64,000 nucleotides of DNA from assembly GCF_023094165.1 (NCBI RefSeq), contig NZ_JALMDK010000003.1, positions 124,001 through 188,000 on the forward strand. Direction: 5' to 3'. This DNA is from Crossiella sp. S99.2 (GTDB taxonomy: Bacteria; Actinomycetota; Actinomycetes; Mycobacteriales; Pseudonocardiaceae). A program made the translations under genes and the position numbers. The notes under the pieces were generated by a model, which saw only the letters and a program-made list of their open reading frames with translations, did no database searches and was not told where the DNA came from. Shown here one piece after another: positions 33,319-41,105 of this stretch; position 1 is the first letter of the stretch; the number at the start of each line of letters is the position of its first letter.

Positions 33319-34329
33319 TCAGGCGCGCGGCGGCGCGGTGGAGCCGCGCACCACCAGCTCCGCGGCGAAGGCGGGCAGCTCCGGCTCGGCGCCGTCCAGC
33401 AGGCCGAGCACCGCGCGTGCCGCCGCCCGCCCCATCTCCCTGGCGGGCTGGCGCACCGTGGTCAGCGGCGGCACCGCGTACCGCACGCTCGGCAGGTCGT
33501 CGAACCCCACCAGGGACACGTCCTCCGGCACCCGCAACCCCTGCTCCGCCAAGGCCAGCCGCGCCCCCATCGCCACCTGGTCGTTCGCCGCGACCACCGC
33601 CGTGCACCGGATTCCCGTGCCCGCCACCAGGTGCACCGCCCGCTGTCCGTCGTCCTCGTGGTACCCGCCGGGCACCGCGACCGGGGTGAGCCCGGCCGCC
33701 GTCATCGCGTCCCGGTACCCGCGCAGCCGTTCCTCGGTGTCCTGCTGCCCGGCCTCGCCGCAGATGTGCACGATGTCCCGATGCCCAAGGGAGACCAGGT
33801 GTTCGGTGGCCACCCGCGCGCCGTGGTGGTTGTCCAGGGTGATCGCCGGATGACCCGGCGCGCCGCGCAGCACCGTGACCAGGGGCAGATCTCCCGCCGC
33901 CGCAACAAGATCCGGGCCGGGCAGGCGACCGCCCAGCACGATCAGCGCGTCGGCCTGGCGCTGCACCAGGTGCTCCAGCGCGCGGCGTTCGGTCTCGGTC
34001 TCGAAGGCGCCGCTGGCGAAGAGGGCTTGGTAGCCAAGGCCGTGCAGTTCGGCCTCCACCCCGGCCATGATCAGGCCGTAGAGCGGGCTGGCCAGGTCGG
34101 GGGTGAGCACGCCGACGGTGAAGGTGCGGCCCCAGGCCAGGCCCTTGGCCATCAGGTTGGGGCGGTAGCTCAGATCGGCCATCGCGGACAGCACGGCGTC
34201 CCGTTTCTCCGGGGCGACCACGGCGTTGCCGGTGAGCACCCGGGACACCGTCGCCTTGGACACCCCGGCCCGCGCCGCGATGTCGGTGATCGTCGCCTTC
34301 CTGCCAGCCACCAGCCCCACCCTCCCCAT
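33319..34329 (-). CDS. LacI-family transcriptional repressor
   Basis: A protein of 336 residues: LacI helix-turn-helix (TITDIAARAGVSKATVSRVL), hinge (RPNLMAKGLAWGRTFTVGVL) and a periplasmic-binding-like sugar domain. It is divergent from the GH81 glucanase. An 18-bp perfect palindrome of the LacI class lies on the glucanase promoter between them. It most likely represses the glucanase until a beta-glucan breakdown product binds; the ligand is inferred. Confidence 0.92.
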   Translation of the reverse strand: MGRVGLVAGRKATITDIAARAGVSKATVSRVLTGNAVVAPEKRDAVLSAMADLSYRPNLMAKGLAWGRTFTVGVLTPDLASPLYGLIMAGVEAELHGLGYQALFASGAFETETERRALEHLVQRQADALIVLGGRLPGPDLVAAAGDLPLVTVLRGAPGHPAITLDNHHGARVATEHLVSLGHRDIVHICGEAGQQDTEERLRGYRDAMTAAGLTPVAVPGGYHEDDGQRAVHLVAGTGIRCTAVVAANDQVAMGARLALAEQGLRVPEDVSLVGFDDLPSVRYAVPPLTTVRQPAREMGRAAARAVLGLLDGAEPELPAFAAELVVRGSTAPPRA

Positions 34330-34340
34330 TCACCTGGGCG

Positions 34341-34369
34341 TTGACCGCCCCTGTGACGGATGTTACATT
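34341..34369 (+). promoter_or_regulatory. promoter of the GH81 glucanase gene
   Basis: TTGACC at 34341-34346, a 17-bp spacer, and TACATT at 34364-34369. The predicted start lies just inside the LacI operator that follows. About 60 bp of leader separate it from the ATG at 34432. Confidence 0.65.
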
Positions 34370-34373
34370 CCCG

Positions 34374-34398
34374 AAACGCGTTTGAAACCGGTTTCAAA
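34374..34398. promoter_or_regulatory. LacI-type operator
   Basis: TTTGAAACCGGTTTCAAA at 34381-34398 is a perfect 18-bp palindrome with the central CG typical of LacI/CcpA-class sites. It overlaps a second palindrome AAACGCGTTT at 34374-34383. The pair sits at the predicted transcript start of the glucanase gene, where a bound repressor would block initiation. Confidence 0.85.
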
Positions 34399-34431
34399 CC
34401 AGTGGTTCACCACCCCCTGCTTGGAGGAACC

Positions 34432-37353
34432 ATGAGTTTGCTCAGCCGTGGGCTGGCCGCTGCCACCGCGGTCCTCACGTTAGGCGTGTTAGTCCCGCTG
34501 GCCGTCGCGGTCGGCACGGGGTCGGCCCAGGCCGAGCCGATCGGCGCGGGCAGCTACACCACCACCCTGCCCGCGGGCGCGGTCCTGCCCACCGCCTGCG
34601 GGGAGATCCCGCGCAACCCCCGCCAGTACGTCACCGGCAACGCCCCGGCGGGCGCGGTGCCGACCAACGACTGGTGGTCCTCGCTGATCTTCAAGCGCAA
34701 CAACTGCGCGTACTCCGACAACCTGATGGCGCACCCGTTCTCCTTCAACACCAGCGCGAACGGCCTCGGCGTCGACTACGCCACCAACGTCACCATCAGC
34801 GGCACCGCCACCGGTGTCGGCGAGTACCACTACCCGTACTCCACCGACTTCACCCTGGGCGTGACCGGGCTGAACTCGCCGGATGTCAAGGTGGACGGCT
34901 GGACCGACTGGACGGTCAGCCCGTACTTCAGCGACGGCGCGCGCACCCTGCGCACCACCATCGGCCACGGCCTGCCCTTCGTCTACGCCAGGGTCACCGG
35001 CGGCGACGCGCGGCTGGGCTTCCCGGCCGCGCCGACCGTGTGGTCCAACACCGGGGCCACCATCGGTTTCACCGCCGAGGGACACGACTACGTGGCCTAC
35101 GCGCCGTCCGGCTCGACCTGGAACGTGGGCGGCAACGCCATCACCTCTTCCTTGGCGGGCAAGGGTTTCTTCTCGGTGGCGGTGCTGCCGACCACCCCGG
35201 CCAGCAGTGCGGCGGACCGGCAGGCGCTGCTGAGTTCCTACGGGCGGCACGCGCACGCCCACGTCACCGGCACCAAGGTGGAGTGGGCCTACGACCAGGC
35301 GGCCAGCACGGTGCGCGCCACCTACCGCTACACCACCCAGGCCATGGAGGGCGGCCAGAGCGGCACCGTGGTCGCGCTGTACCCGCACCAGTGGCAGAAC
35401 CTCAGTGGCAGCACGCCGATCGCGCAAACCTATGTCTCGCCCCGTGGTCAGCTCAAAACCCTGGTCGGCGCCTCGGCGTTCACCACCGCCATCCGCTACC
35501 AGGGCGTGCTGCCCGAACTGCCCCAGGTCGGCATGACCGGCGGTGACCTGACCACGCTGAACAACTACCTCAACGAGGCGTCCGCCGGTGACCCGTTCGG
35601 CGGGTTCAACAACGACACCTACTGGACCGGCAAGGCTCTCGGCCGGGCCGCGCGGATGATCGAGATCGCTGACCAGGTGGGCAACCTGGCGGTGCGGGAC
35701 AAGCTGATCGGCGCCATCCGCACCCGGCTCACCGACTGGTTCACCGCGCCCAACGGCAAGAACGAGCGGGTCTTCTACTACGACCGCAACTGGGGTTCGC
35801 TGACCGGTTTCCCGGCTTCCTACGGCTCGGACACCGACCTCAACGACCACCACTTCCACTACGGCTACTACATCTCCGCCGCGGCCACCCTGGCCAAGTT
35901 CGATCCGGCCTGGGCCTCGGCGGGCCAGTACGGCGGCATGGTCAACCTGTTGATCAGGGACGCCAACGGGTTCAACCGCAACGACACCATGTTCCCGTTC
36001 CTGCGTGACTTCGACATCTACGCCGGCCACGACTGGGCGGCCGGGCACGGCGCCTTCTTCGCCGGGAACAACCAGGAATCCAGCTCCGAGGGCATGAACT
36101 TCGCCAACGCGGTGATCCAGTGGGGCCTGGCCACCGGCGACACCGCGGCCCGCGACGCCGGGTTGTTCATGTACACCACCCAGGGCGAGGCGATCAAGGA
36201 GTACTGGTTCGACAACCGGGACGTCAACTTCCCCAGCGCCTTCCAGCACTCCACGGTCGGCATGGTGTGGGGCGACGGCGGTGCGTACTCGACCTGGTTC
36301 AGCGCCGAACCGGAGATGATCCAGGGCATCAACATGCTGCCGATCAACGGCGGATCCCTGTACCTGGGCCATGATCCGGCCTACATCGACCGCAACCTGC
36401 GCGAGCTGGTGACCAACAACGGCGGCCCGCCCACGGTGTGGCGGGACATCATCTGGTCCTTCCAGGCACTGTCCAAACCGGACACCGCACTCGCGGAATT
36501 CCGCGCTGGCAACTACACCGTGGAGGAGGGCGAGACCAAGGCCCGCACCTTCCAGTGGCTGCGCAACCTCAGCGCGCTGGGTCAGGTGGACCGCACGGTC
36601 ACCGCGAACCACCCGCTGCACGCGGTGTTCACCCGCAACGGCGCGAAAACCTATGTGGCGGCCAACATCTCCAACCAGCCGATCACGGTGACCTTCTCCA
36701 ACGGCACCACACTCACCGTGGGCGCCGGCAAGACGGCCACCACCGGCGCGATCACCTGGAGCGGCGGCAGCGGCTCTGGCGGCCAGCCCACCACCAGCAG
36801 CAGCTCCACCACGACGACCACGACCGGCACCACGACAACCACGACAGGGCCGCCGCCGGTGCGCGGCAACAGGTTCTTCGTCAACAACCCCGGCGCGCTC
36901 AGCCTCACCGAGTCCGCCGGGGCCCGGACCGACACGATCGCCGGCGCGGGTGGCGGCAACAACGACGGCGTCCCGCGCAACGCCCAGACCTACACCGCCT
37001 GCGGCCTGTCCGGGACCCATGATCCGGCCCGGCAGACCGGGTTCAGCCTGTTCGTCGATTCCGGCACCGGCGTGGCCAACGGAGTGCAGGCGCGGGTCTC
37101 CTACGACTTCACCGGCTCCGGAAACTACGGCCGGGTGGAGACCTACCGCTACTTCGCCACCGACCCGGTCACCGGGTGGGAGAACTACACCGCGGGCGCC
37201 CAGCACTCCAGCTCGGGCGGCTTCAGCGAGCTGCGCAACGGCTGTGTGCGGCTGGAGGTGTGGAGCGCGATCGGCACCGGCCCGACCACGCTGCGGGTCA
37301 ACGCGACCGCGGGCCAGGGCCAGCAGTCGGTGTTGACAATTCCATTCCAGTAA
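34432..37353 (+). CDS. secreted GH81 endo-1,3-beta-glucanase with CBM56-like domain
   Basis: A protein of 973 residues. Signal peptide to about residue 34 (GSAQAEP). The GH81 catalytic region covers about 45-740, with PTNDWWSSLIF, GHDWAAGHGAFFAGNNQESS and SEGMNFANAV; the Glu of NNQESS is in the catalytic segment of the family. A Thr/Ser linker of about 30 residues leads to a C-terminal beta-sandwich (RGNRFFVNNPGALSLTESAG, RVETYRYFATDPVTGWENYT) that I match to CBM56, a beta-1,3-glucan binder. It should attack fungal or algal laminarin-type glucan. GGAGG precedes ATG. Two TTA codons (34480 and 34489) lie in the signal peptide. Confidence 0.92.
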   Translation: MSLLSRGLAAATAVLTLGVLVPLAVAVGTGSAQAEPIGAGSYTTTLPAGAVLPTACGEIPRNPRQYVTGNAPAGAVPTNDWWSSLIFKRNNCAYSDNLMAHPFSFNTSANGLGVDYATNVTISGTATGVGEYHYPYSTDFTLGVTGLNSPDVKVDGWTDWTVSPYFSDGARTLRTTIGHGLPFVYARVTGGDARLGFPAAPTVWSNTGATIGFTAEGHDYVAYAPSGSTWNVGGNAITSSLAGKGFFSVAVLPTTPASSAADRQALLSSYGRHAHAHVTGTKVEWAYDQAASTVRATYRYTTQAMEGGQSGTVVALYPHQWQNLSGSTPIAQTYVSPRGQLKTLVGASAFTTAIRYQGVLPELPQVGMTGGDLTTLNNYLNEASAGDPFGGFNNDTYWTGKALGRAARMIEIADQVGNLAVRDKLIGAIRTRLTDWFTAPNGKNERVFYYDRNWGSLTGFPASYGSDTDLNDHHFHYGYYISAAATLAKFDPAWASAGQYGGMVNLLIRDANGFNRNDTMFPFLRDFDIYAGHDWAAGHGAFFAGNNQESSSEGMNFANAVIQWGLATGDTAARDAGLFMYTTQGEAIKEYWFDNRDVNFPSAFQHSTVGMVWGDGGAYSTWFSAEPEMIQGINMLPINGGSLYLGHDPAYIDRNLRELVTNNGGPPTVWRDIIWSFQALSKPDTALAEFRAGNYTVEEGETKARTFQWLRNLSALGQVDRTVTANHPLHAVFTRNGAKTYVAANISNQPITVTFSNGTTLTVGAGKTATTGAITWSGGSGSGGQPTTSSSSTTTTTTGTTTTTTGPPPVRGNRFFVNNPGALSLTESAGARTDTIAGAGGGNNDGVPRNAQTYTACGLSGTHDPARQTGFSLFVDSGTGVANGVQARVSYDFTGSGNYGRVETYRYFATDPVTGWENYTAGAQHSSSGGFSELRNGCVRLEVWSAIGTGPTTLRVNATAGQGQQSVLTIPFQ

Positions 37354-37369
37354 GCGCATCCGGTAAATA

Positions 37370-37421
37370 CATCGCCCTAGTTCACAACCGTGAAAATTCA
37401 TGGTTGTGAACTAGGGCGATG
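37370..37421. terminator. 52-bp near-perfect hairpin after the GH81 gene
   Basis: Perfect 20-bp arms at 37370-37389 and 37402-37421 (CATCGCCCTAGTTCACAACC and complement). Inside them the 12-nt loop can itself pair almost to the centre. It begins 17 bp after the GH81 stop. The low GC content stands out against its surroundings. It is probably a terminator, possibly a site for a protein. Confidence 0.75.
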
Positions 37422-37547
37422 CCGTTTTCCGGCGATTTACGAATATCGGCGTATTGACCGCGGCGTGGTCTGGACCACACCATCGTTTGCGTTATCCGCG
37501 CTTCTCGCCGCGACGCGCAACCCGGGTATCCATCCCTGAGGAGACCG

Positions 37548-38780
37548 ATGACCGCCCAGCATCGACGCCGGACAATCGTCGCCGCGCTCGCCTCGATCAC
37601 CGCATCATTCCTGCTGGTAGGCGCCTCGCCTACGCTCGCGGAACCCGCACCGGCCGCCAACCCTGCCCCGGCGGCCGCGCTCGCCCCACCCACGTTCACC
37701 CACCCCGGCGTGTACGTGAGCCGGGGCCAGCTCGACTTCGTGCGGGGCAAGGTCCAGGCCGGCGCGCAGCCATGGAAGGCTGCCTATGACCAGATGAACG
37801 GGCATGCCCTTGCCTCGTTGTCCCGAAATCCGAAACCACGGGCCGTGGTCGAGTGCGGTCCGTACTCGAACCCGAACCTCGGCTGCACCGATGAGCGGCA
37901 GGACGCCATCGCGGCCTTCACCAACGCGTTGAACTGGTACATCACCAGGGATCAGCGTTATGCGACCAAGGCCATCCAGATCATGGACGCCTGGTCGGCC
38001 ACCATTCGCGACCACACCAACAGCAATGCCCCGCTGCAGACCGCCTGGGCCGGGGTGTCCTGGGCCAAGGCAGCGGAGATCATCCGGCACACCGGCGGCG
38101 GCTGGTCGGCGGCCGGGGTGACCCGGTTCAGCACCATGCTGCGCAACGTCTACCTGCCCAAGGTGATCAACGGCCACGCCACCAGCAACGGCAACTGGGA
38201 ACTCACCATGATGGAGGCATCCATCGGCATCGCGGTGTTCCTGGAGGACCGGAGCGCCTACGACCGGGCGGTGACCAAGTTCCGCCAGCGGGTGCCCGCG
38301 TTCCTCTACGTCACCGGTGACGGCGCCTACGCCAAGGGCCCGGTGGGCAGCGGCATCGACACCAGGGAGGAGATCATCCGCTACTGGCACAACCAGTCCA
38401 CCTTCGTGGACGGGCTGAGCCAGGAGACCTGCCGCGACTTCACCCACACCGGCTACGGCCTGGCCAGCATCGCCAACTTCGCCGAGACCACCCGGCATCA
38501 GGGCCAGGACCTGTACCCGGAGATCGGCGACCGGCTGCGGCACGCGCTGGGCTTCCACGCCAAGTACGAACTCGGCGAGCCTGCCCCGGGGTGGCTGTGC
38601 GGCGGCACCATCAAGCGCGGCGTCGGCCCGGTCTCCGAGGTCGGCTACAACGCACTGGCCAACCGGATGGGCCACACCATGGCCAACACCCAGCGCCTGG
38701 TGGAGTCCCGGCGCCCGGCGGGCACCAACATCCTCTTCGTCGCCTGGCAAACCCTGACCCACGCCAACAACCCGGCCTGA
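37548..38780 (+). CDS. secreted alginate-lyase-family protein
   Basis: A protein of 410 residues with a signal peptide (basic MTAQHRRRT, cleavage near TLAEP). The mature part is an alpha/alpha-toroid of the alginate-lyase superfamily (PF05426): HPGVYVSRGQLDFVRGKV, NALNWYITRDQRYATKAIQI, and the core NGNWELTMMEASIGIAVF, in which Asn/His-type catalytic residues are expected, with YGLASIANFAETT later. It would cleave a uronic-acid polymer by beta-elimination; the substrate is not certain. RBS GAGGAG at 37539. It lies downstream of the glucanase and convergent with the GH105-type gene. Confidence 0.85.
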   Translation: MTAQHRRRTIVAALASITASFLLVGASPTLAEPAPAANPAPAAALAPPTFTHPGVYVSRGQLDFVRGKVQAGAQPWKAAYDQMNGHALASLSRNPKPRAVVECGPYSNPNLGCTDERQDAIAAFTNALNWYITRDQRYATKAIQIMDAWSATIRDHTNSNAPLQTAWAGVSWAKAAEIIRHTGGGWSAAGVTRFSTMLRNVYLPKVINGHATSNGNWELTMMEASIGIAVFLEDRSAYDRAVTKFRQRVPAFLYVTGDGAYAKGPVGSGIDTREEIIRYWHNQSTFVDGLSQETCRDFTHTGYGLASIANFAETTRHQGQDLYPEIGDRLRHALGFHAKYELGEPAPGWLCGGTIKRGVGPVSEVGYNALANRMGHTMANTQRLVESRRPAGTNILFVAWQTLTHANNPA

Positions 38781-38847
38781 CCCCGTTGCCCGCGCCCGCC
38801 CCTCCGCCGAGGGCCGGGCGCCCGGCAAGCCCCGAGTGTTGGCCGTT

Positions 38848-38970
38848 CTCGTACGCCCAGTTGGCCCAAGTGGTACGCCGAGTTGGCCCAAGTGGGCGGA
38901 GAGCGTGCGAGTTGGCCCAACTCGGCGTACGAGTGTGCCCAAGCGGGCGTACGAGTTGGGCCAACTCGGC
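38848..38970. repeat. tandem palindromic array, TTGGCCCAA family (copy 3, largest)
   Basis: Five core copies at about 38861, 38883, 38912, 38934 and 38956, mostly 22 bp apart (one gap is 29). Two are perfect small palindromes, CGAGTTGGCCCAACTCG (38908-38924) and CGAGTTGGGCCAACTCG (38952-38968). GTACGCC/GGCGTAC spacers alternate with the cores. The array ends 7 bp before the stop codon of the GH105-type gene, in the gap between convergent genes. Confidence 0.85.
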
Positions 38971-38977
38971 GGCGTGG

Positions 38978-40135
38978 TCAGCCGGTCCGGAGCAGTTGCT
39001 CGTTCATGATCAGGAACGCGCCGAGGCCGTGCAGATCGTTGGTGCTGCGCGGCCGGTTGAAGTAGTAGTTGAGATCACCGGGCCCGGTGCCGACACAGAT
39101 CTCCCGCAGGTTCGTCCGCCCGTCCGTGCCCAGCGAGATCCGTTGCAGCACACCCTGATAGCCCTTGGCCGCCACCGCGCGGTAGCCCGGCTCCAGGTAC
39201 CCCTTCTCCACGCCGCGGGAGAGCATGAAGGTGAACATCGCCGAGGCCGAGGTCTCGGTCCAGTTCCCCGCCGTGCTGCCCCGATCGACCACCTGGAACC
39301 AGCGCCCACTGGCCGGATCCTGGAACCGCTGCAACGCCACCGCCAGCTGCCGCACCGTGTCCAGTAGCGCCGTCCGGCGGGAGTGGTTGGCGGGCAACAC
39401 ATCCAGGATGTCCATCGCGGCCATCGCGTACCAGCCGATCGCCCGCGCCCAGTGGTGCGCGGAGTGCCGGTGCGGATCCGGCGCCCACCCGGCGGAGCCG
39501 TCAGCGTCGTAGGCGTGGAAGAGCAACCCGCTGGGTGCCTTCAACCTGGTGTGATAGGTCAGCATGTTCCGGGTGGACTCGTCGAAACCGTAGGTCTGGC
39601 CGTAGCGCTGGGAGTGCAGCGCGATGAAGGGCTGGGCCATGTACACCCCGTCCGCCCACAGCTCGCCGACCTTGCCGGTGGCATGCCACATGCCGCCGTC
39701 ACTGGTCCGCGGATAGCTCGGGAAGCGGTCCCGGATCCGGTCCGCCGCGATCTTGTACCGCTGCTGCCCGGTTTCCTGGTGCAGCAACGGCAACAGGTAG
39801 CCGGGCCGGAAGGCGTCCAGATCGTTGAGCCGGTTGGCGAAGTTGCCGTTGGCATCGACATGCCGGTCCATCCACTGCCGGACATAGTCGAGATAACGCG
39901 CGTTGCCGGTGCGCTTGTACACCAGGTACTGCCCGTAGAGGTAAAGCCCACGTTCATAGGTCCAGCCACCCAGGGTGGCCGGGGTGAAGCGGGCCATCGT
40001 CGAGTCGACCACCGACACCGACCAGTCCGGCGCGGCAAACGCGGTTCCCGGCAACAGGGGAGCGGCCGCGAACGCGCCGAGGGTGCCCAGGAGGAATGTG
40101 CGGCGGGAGGGTTCAGCGGGCTGAACATTTCGCAT
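38978..40135 (-). CDS. exported GH105/GH88-type unsaturated glycuronyl hydrolase
   Basis: A protein of 385 residues with a twin-arginine signal (SRRTFLLGTLGAFAAAPLL). The mature part is an (alpha/alpha)6 barrel like YteR: YLYGQYLVYKRTGNARYLDY, GGMWHATGKVGELWADGVYM and HHWARAIGWYAMAAMDIL. Such enzymes remove the unsaturated uronic acid left by polysaccharide lyases, which fits the neighbouring lyase. The Asp in WADGVYM is the expected catalytic acid. Start ATG at 40135 has GGAG upstream. The downstream gap is filled by the repeat array. Confidence 0.88.
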   Translation of the reverse strand: MRNVQPAEPSRRTFLLGTLGAFAAAPLLPGTAFAAPDWSVSVVDSTMARFTPATLGGWTYERGLYLYGQYLVYKRTGNARYLDYVRQWMDRHVDANGNFANRLNDLDAFRPGYLLPLLHQETGQQRYKIAADRIRDRFPSYPRTSDGGMWHATGKVGELWADGVYMAQPFIALHSQRYGQTYGFDESTRNMLTYHTRLKAPSGLLFHAYDADGSAGWAPDPHRHSAHHWARAIGWYAMAAMDILDVLPANHSRRTALLDTVRQLAVALQRFQDPASGRWFQVVDRGSTAGNWTETSASAMFTFMLSRGVEKGYLEPGYRAVAAKGYQGVLQRISLGTDGRTNLREICVGTGPGDLNYYFNRPRSTNDLHGLGAFLIMNEQLLRTG

Positions 40136-40590
40136 GAGGCGATCTCCGTCGTCGTATGGGGTGATACGGCGGCGGCGCCTGCGGGAAAGACGAAAACGAG
40201 TAGAGCAGCACCCGGATCGGCCTGTCAATCAGGCGAAAAGGCGGCCAGGGGTTCGGTCGGCCGGAGATCAGCACGACGCTGGGGAGCGCGGTATCGGGGA
40301 GCGCGACGCCGGCCGCTTAGTTCACCCAGGCCCACCTGTCTACACTGGTGCTGGGTTTCCTGGGCGGCGTCATCCCTTAGTGTGCGGCCGAGGCCGGTGA
40401 CCTGGGCGTGGATGCTGGGCTGAGGCTGTTCGCCAAGAGATGTGTCGCTCGGGGAACTTTGGCCGCTGATCGTTTCGTTCCGCAGAAAGAAGCGGTGCGC
40501 GGGGCGGGGGAGAGGCGACCATCGACCGGGCCCCGCCTGACTGAGTCGGCCAGGTGATGCTGAACCGGCCAGGTAATGAGGTGGCCAGGC

Positions 40591-40660
40591 GAGGTGAGCA
40601 GGACCGGTGAGGTGAGCAGGACCGGTAGGGTGAGCAGGCTGGTGAGGTGAGCAGGCATGG
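40591..40660. repeat. 18-bp tandem repeat, four copies
   Basis: GAGGTGAGCAGGACCGGT occurs exactly twice in tandem (40591-40608 and 40609-40626), followed by two degenerate copies to about 40660. There are no spacers, so it is not a CRISPR array. Confidence 0.85.
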
Positions 40661-40720
40661 CAGGCACCCGGAGCCCGACGCTGGTGGCGTGCCGCTGACC
40701 GCCCGATCCGCAACGGCCGA

Positions 40721-40755
40721 TCCCCGATCCCCGATCCCCGATCCCCGATCCCCGA
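40721..40755. repeat. 7-bp tandem repeat TCCCCGA, five copies
   Basis: TCCCCGA is repeated five times without interruption, with partial copies on each side. This is a microsatellite-like tract in the non-coding region and is likely to vary in copy number by slippage. Confidence 0.9.
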
Positions 40756-41105
40756 TCTCCGGCGCTGGGCGTCCGCGCCGCCCGGCCCCTGGCCCCTGGC
40801 GCTGGGCGCCCGTGCCGCCCGGCCCGCGATCCCGGGCCCCCGCCTCGGCGCTGGGCGCCAGCGCCGCGCGGCGCCGGTGCCAGCGTGCGGCGCGCGGCGC
40901 GCGGCGCGTGATCAACGGGTTGAATGCCGATGGCGAGTTCTGGCCAGGCGTGCTGGTTGACGGTCGGGGAATTGTGTGGTGACGCGAATCCGGGGCGCGT
41001 GACATTAACACGCCATAAACCAGTGAATTCCGGCAATTCGGGTAGGTAACTTCTCATCGCAACGGTTTCGAACCGCCATCCGTAACCGAGCTGGAGGCTG
41101 CCGGA

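Larger units (their letters stand above)
40136..41105. other. 970-bp intergenic region with no supported gene
   Basis: The left 100 bp should hold the promoter of the GH105-type gene. The rest contains open frames on both strands, but they are low-complexity Arg/Pro/Ala readings without ribosome sites or recognisable domains. Two tandem repeats (40591-40660 and 40721-40755) and runs of GGCGC/GCGCGC lie inside. The final 60 bp carry the leader of the P450 gene. Confidence 0.7.

Noticed and set aside
38848..38970. Possible CRISPR array or tRNA cluster in the 22-bp repeats
   Set aside because: The cores are palindromic with shared, not unique, spacers, and no cloverleaf can be drawn.
40591..40660. 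Possible CRISPR array
   Set aside because: The 18-bp units are directly abutted with no spacers, and no cas genes are present. The Cas4-like domain at 42274 belongs to the TM0106 family.
40370..41057. Long open frames on both strands between the GH105-type and P450 genes
   Set aside because: They are Arg/Pro/Ala low-complexity readings through tandem repeats, have no ribosome site and no recognisable domain.
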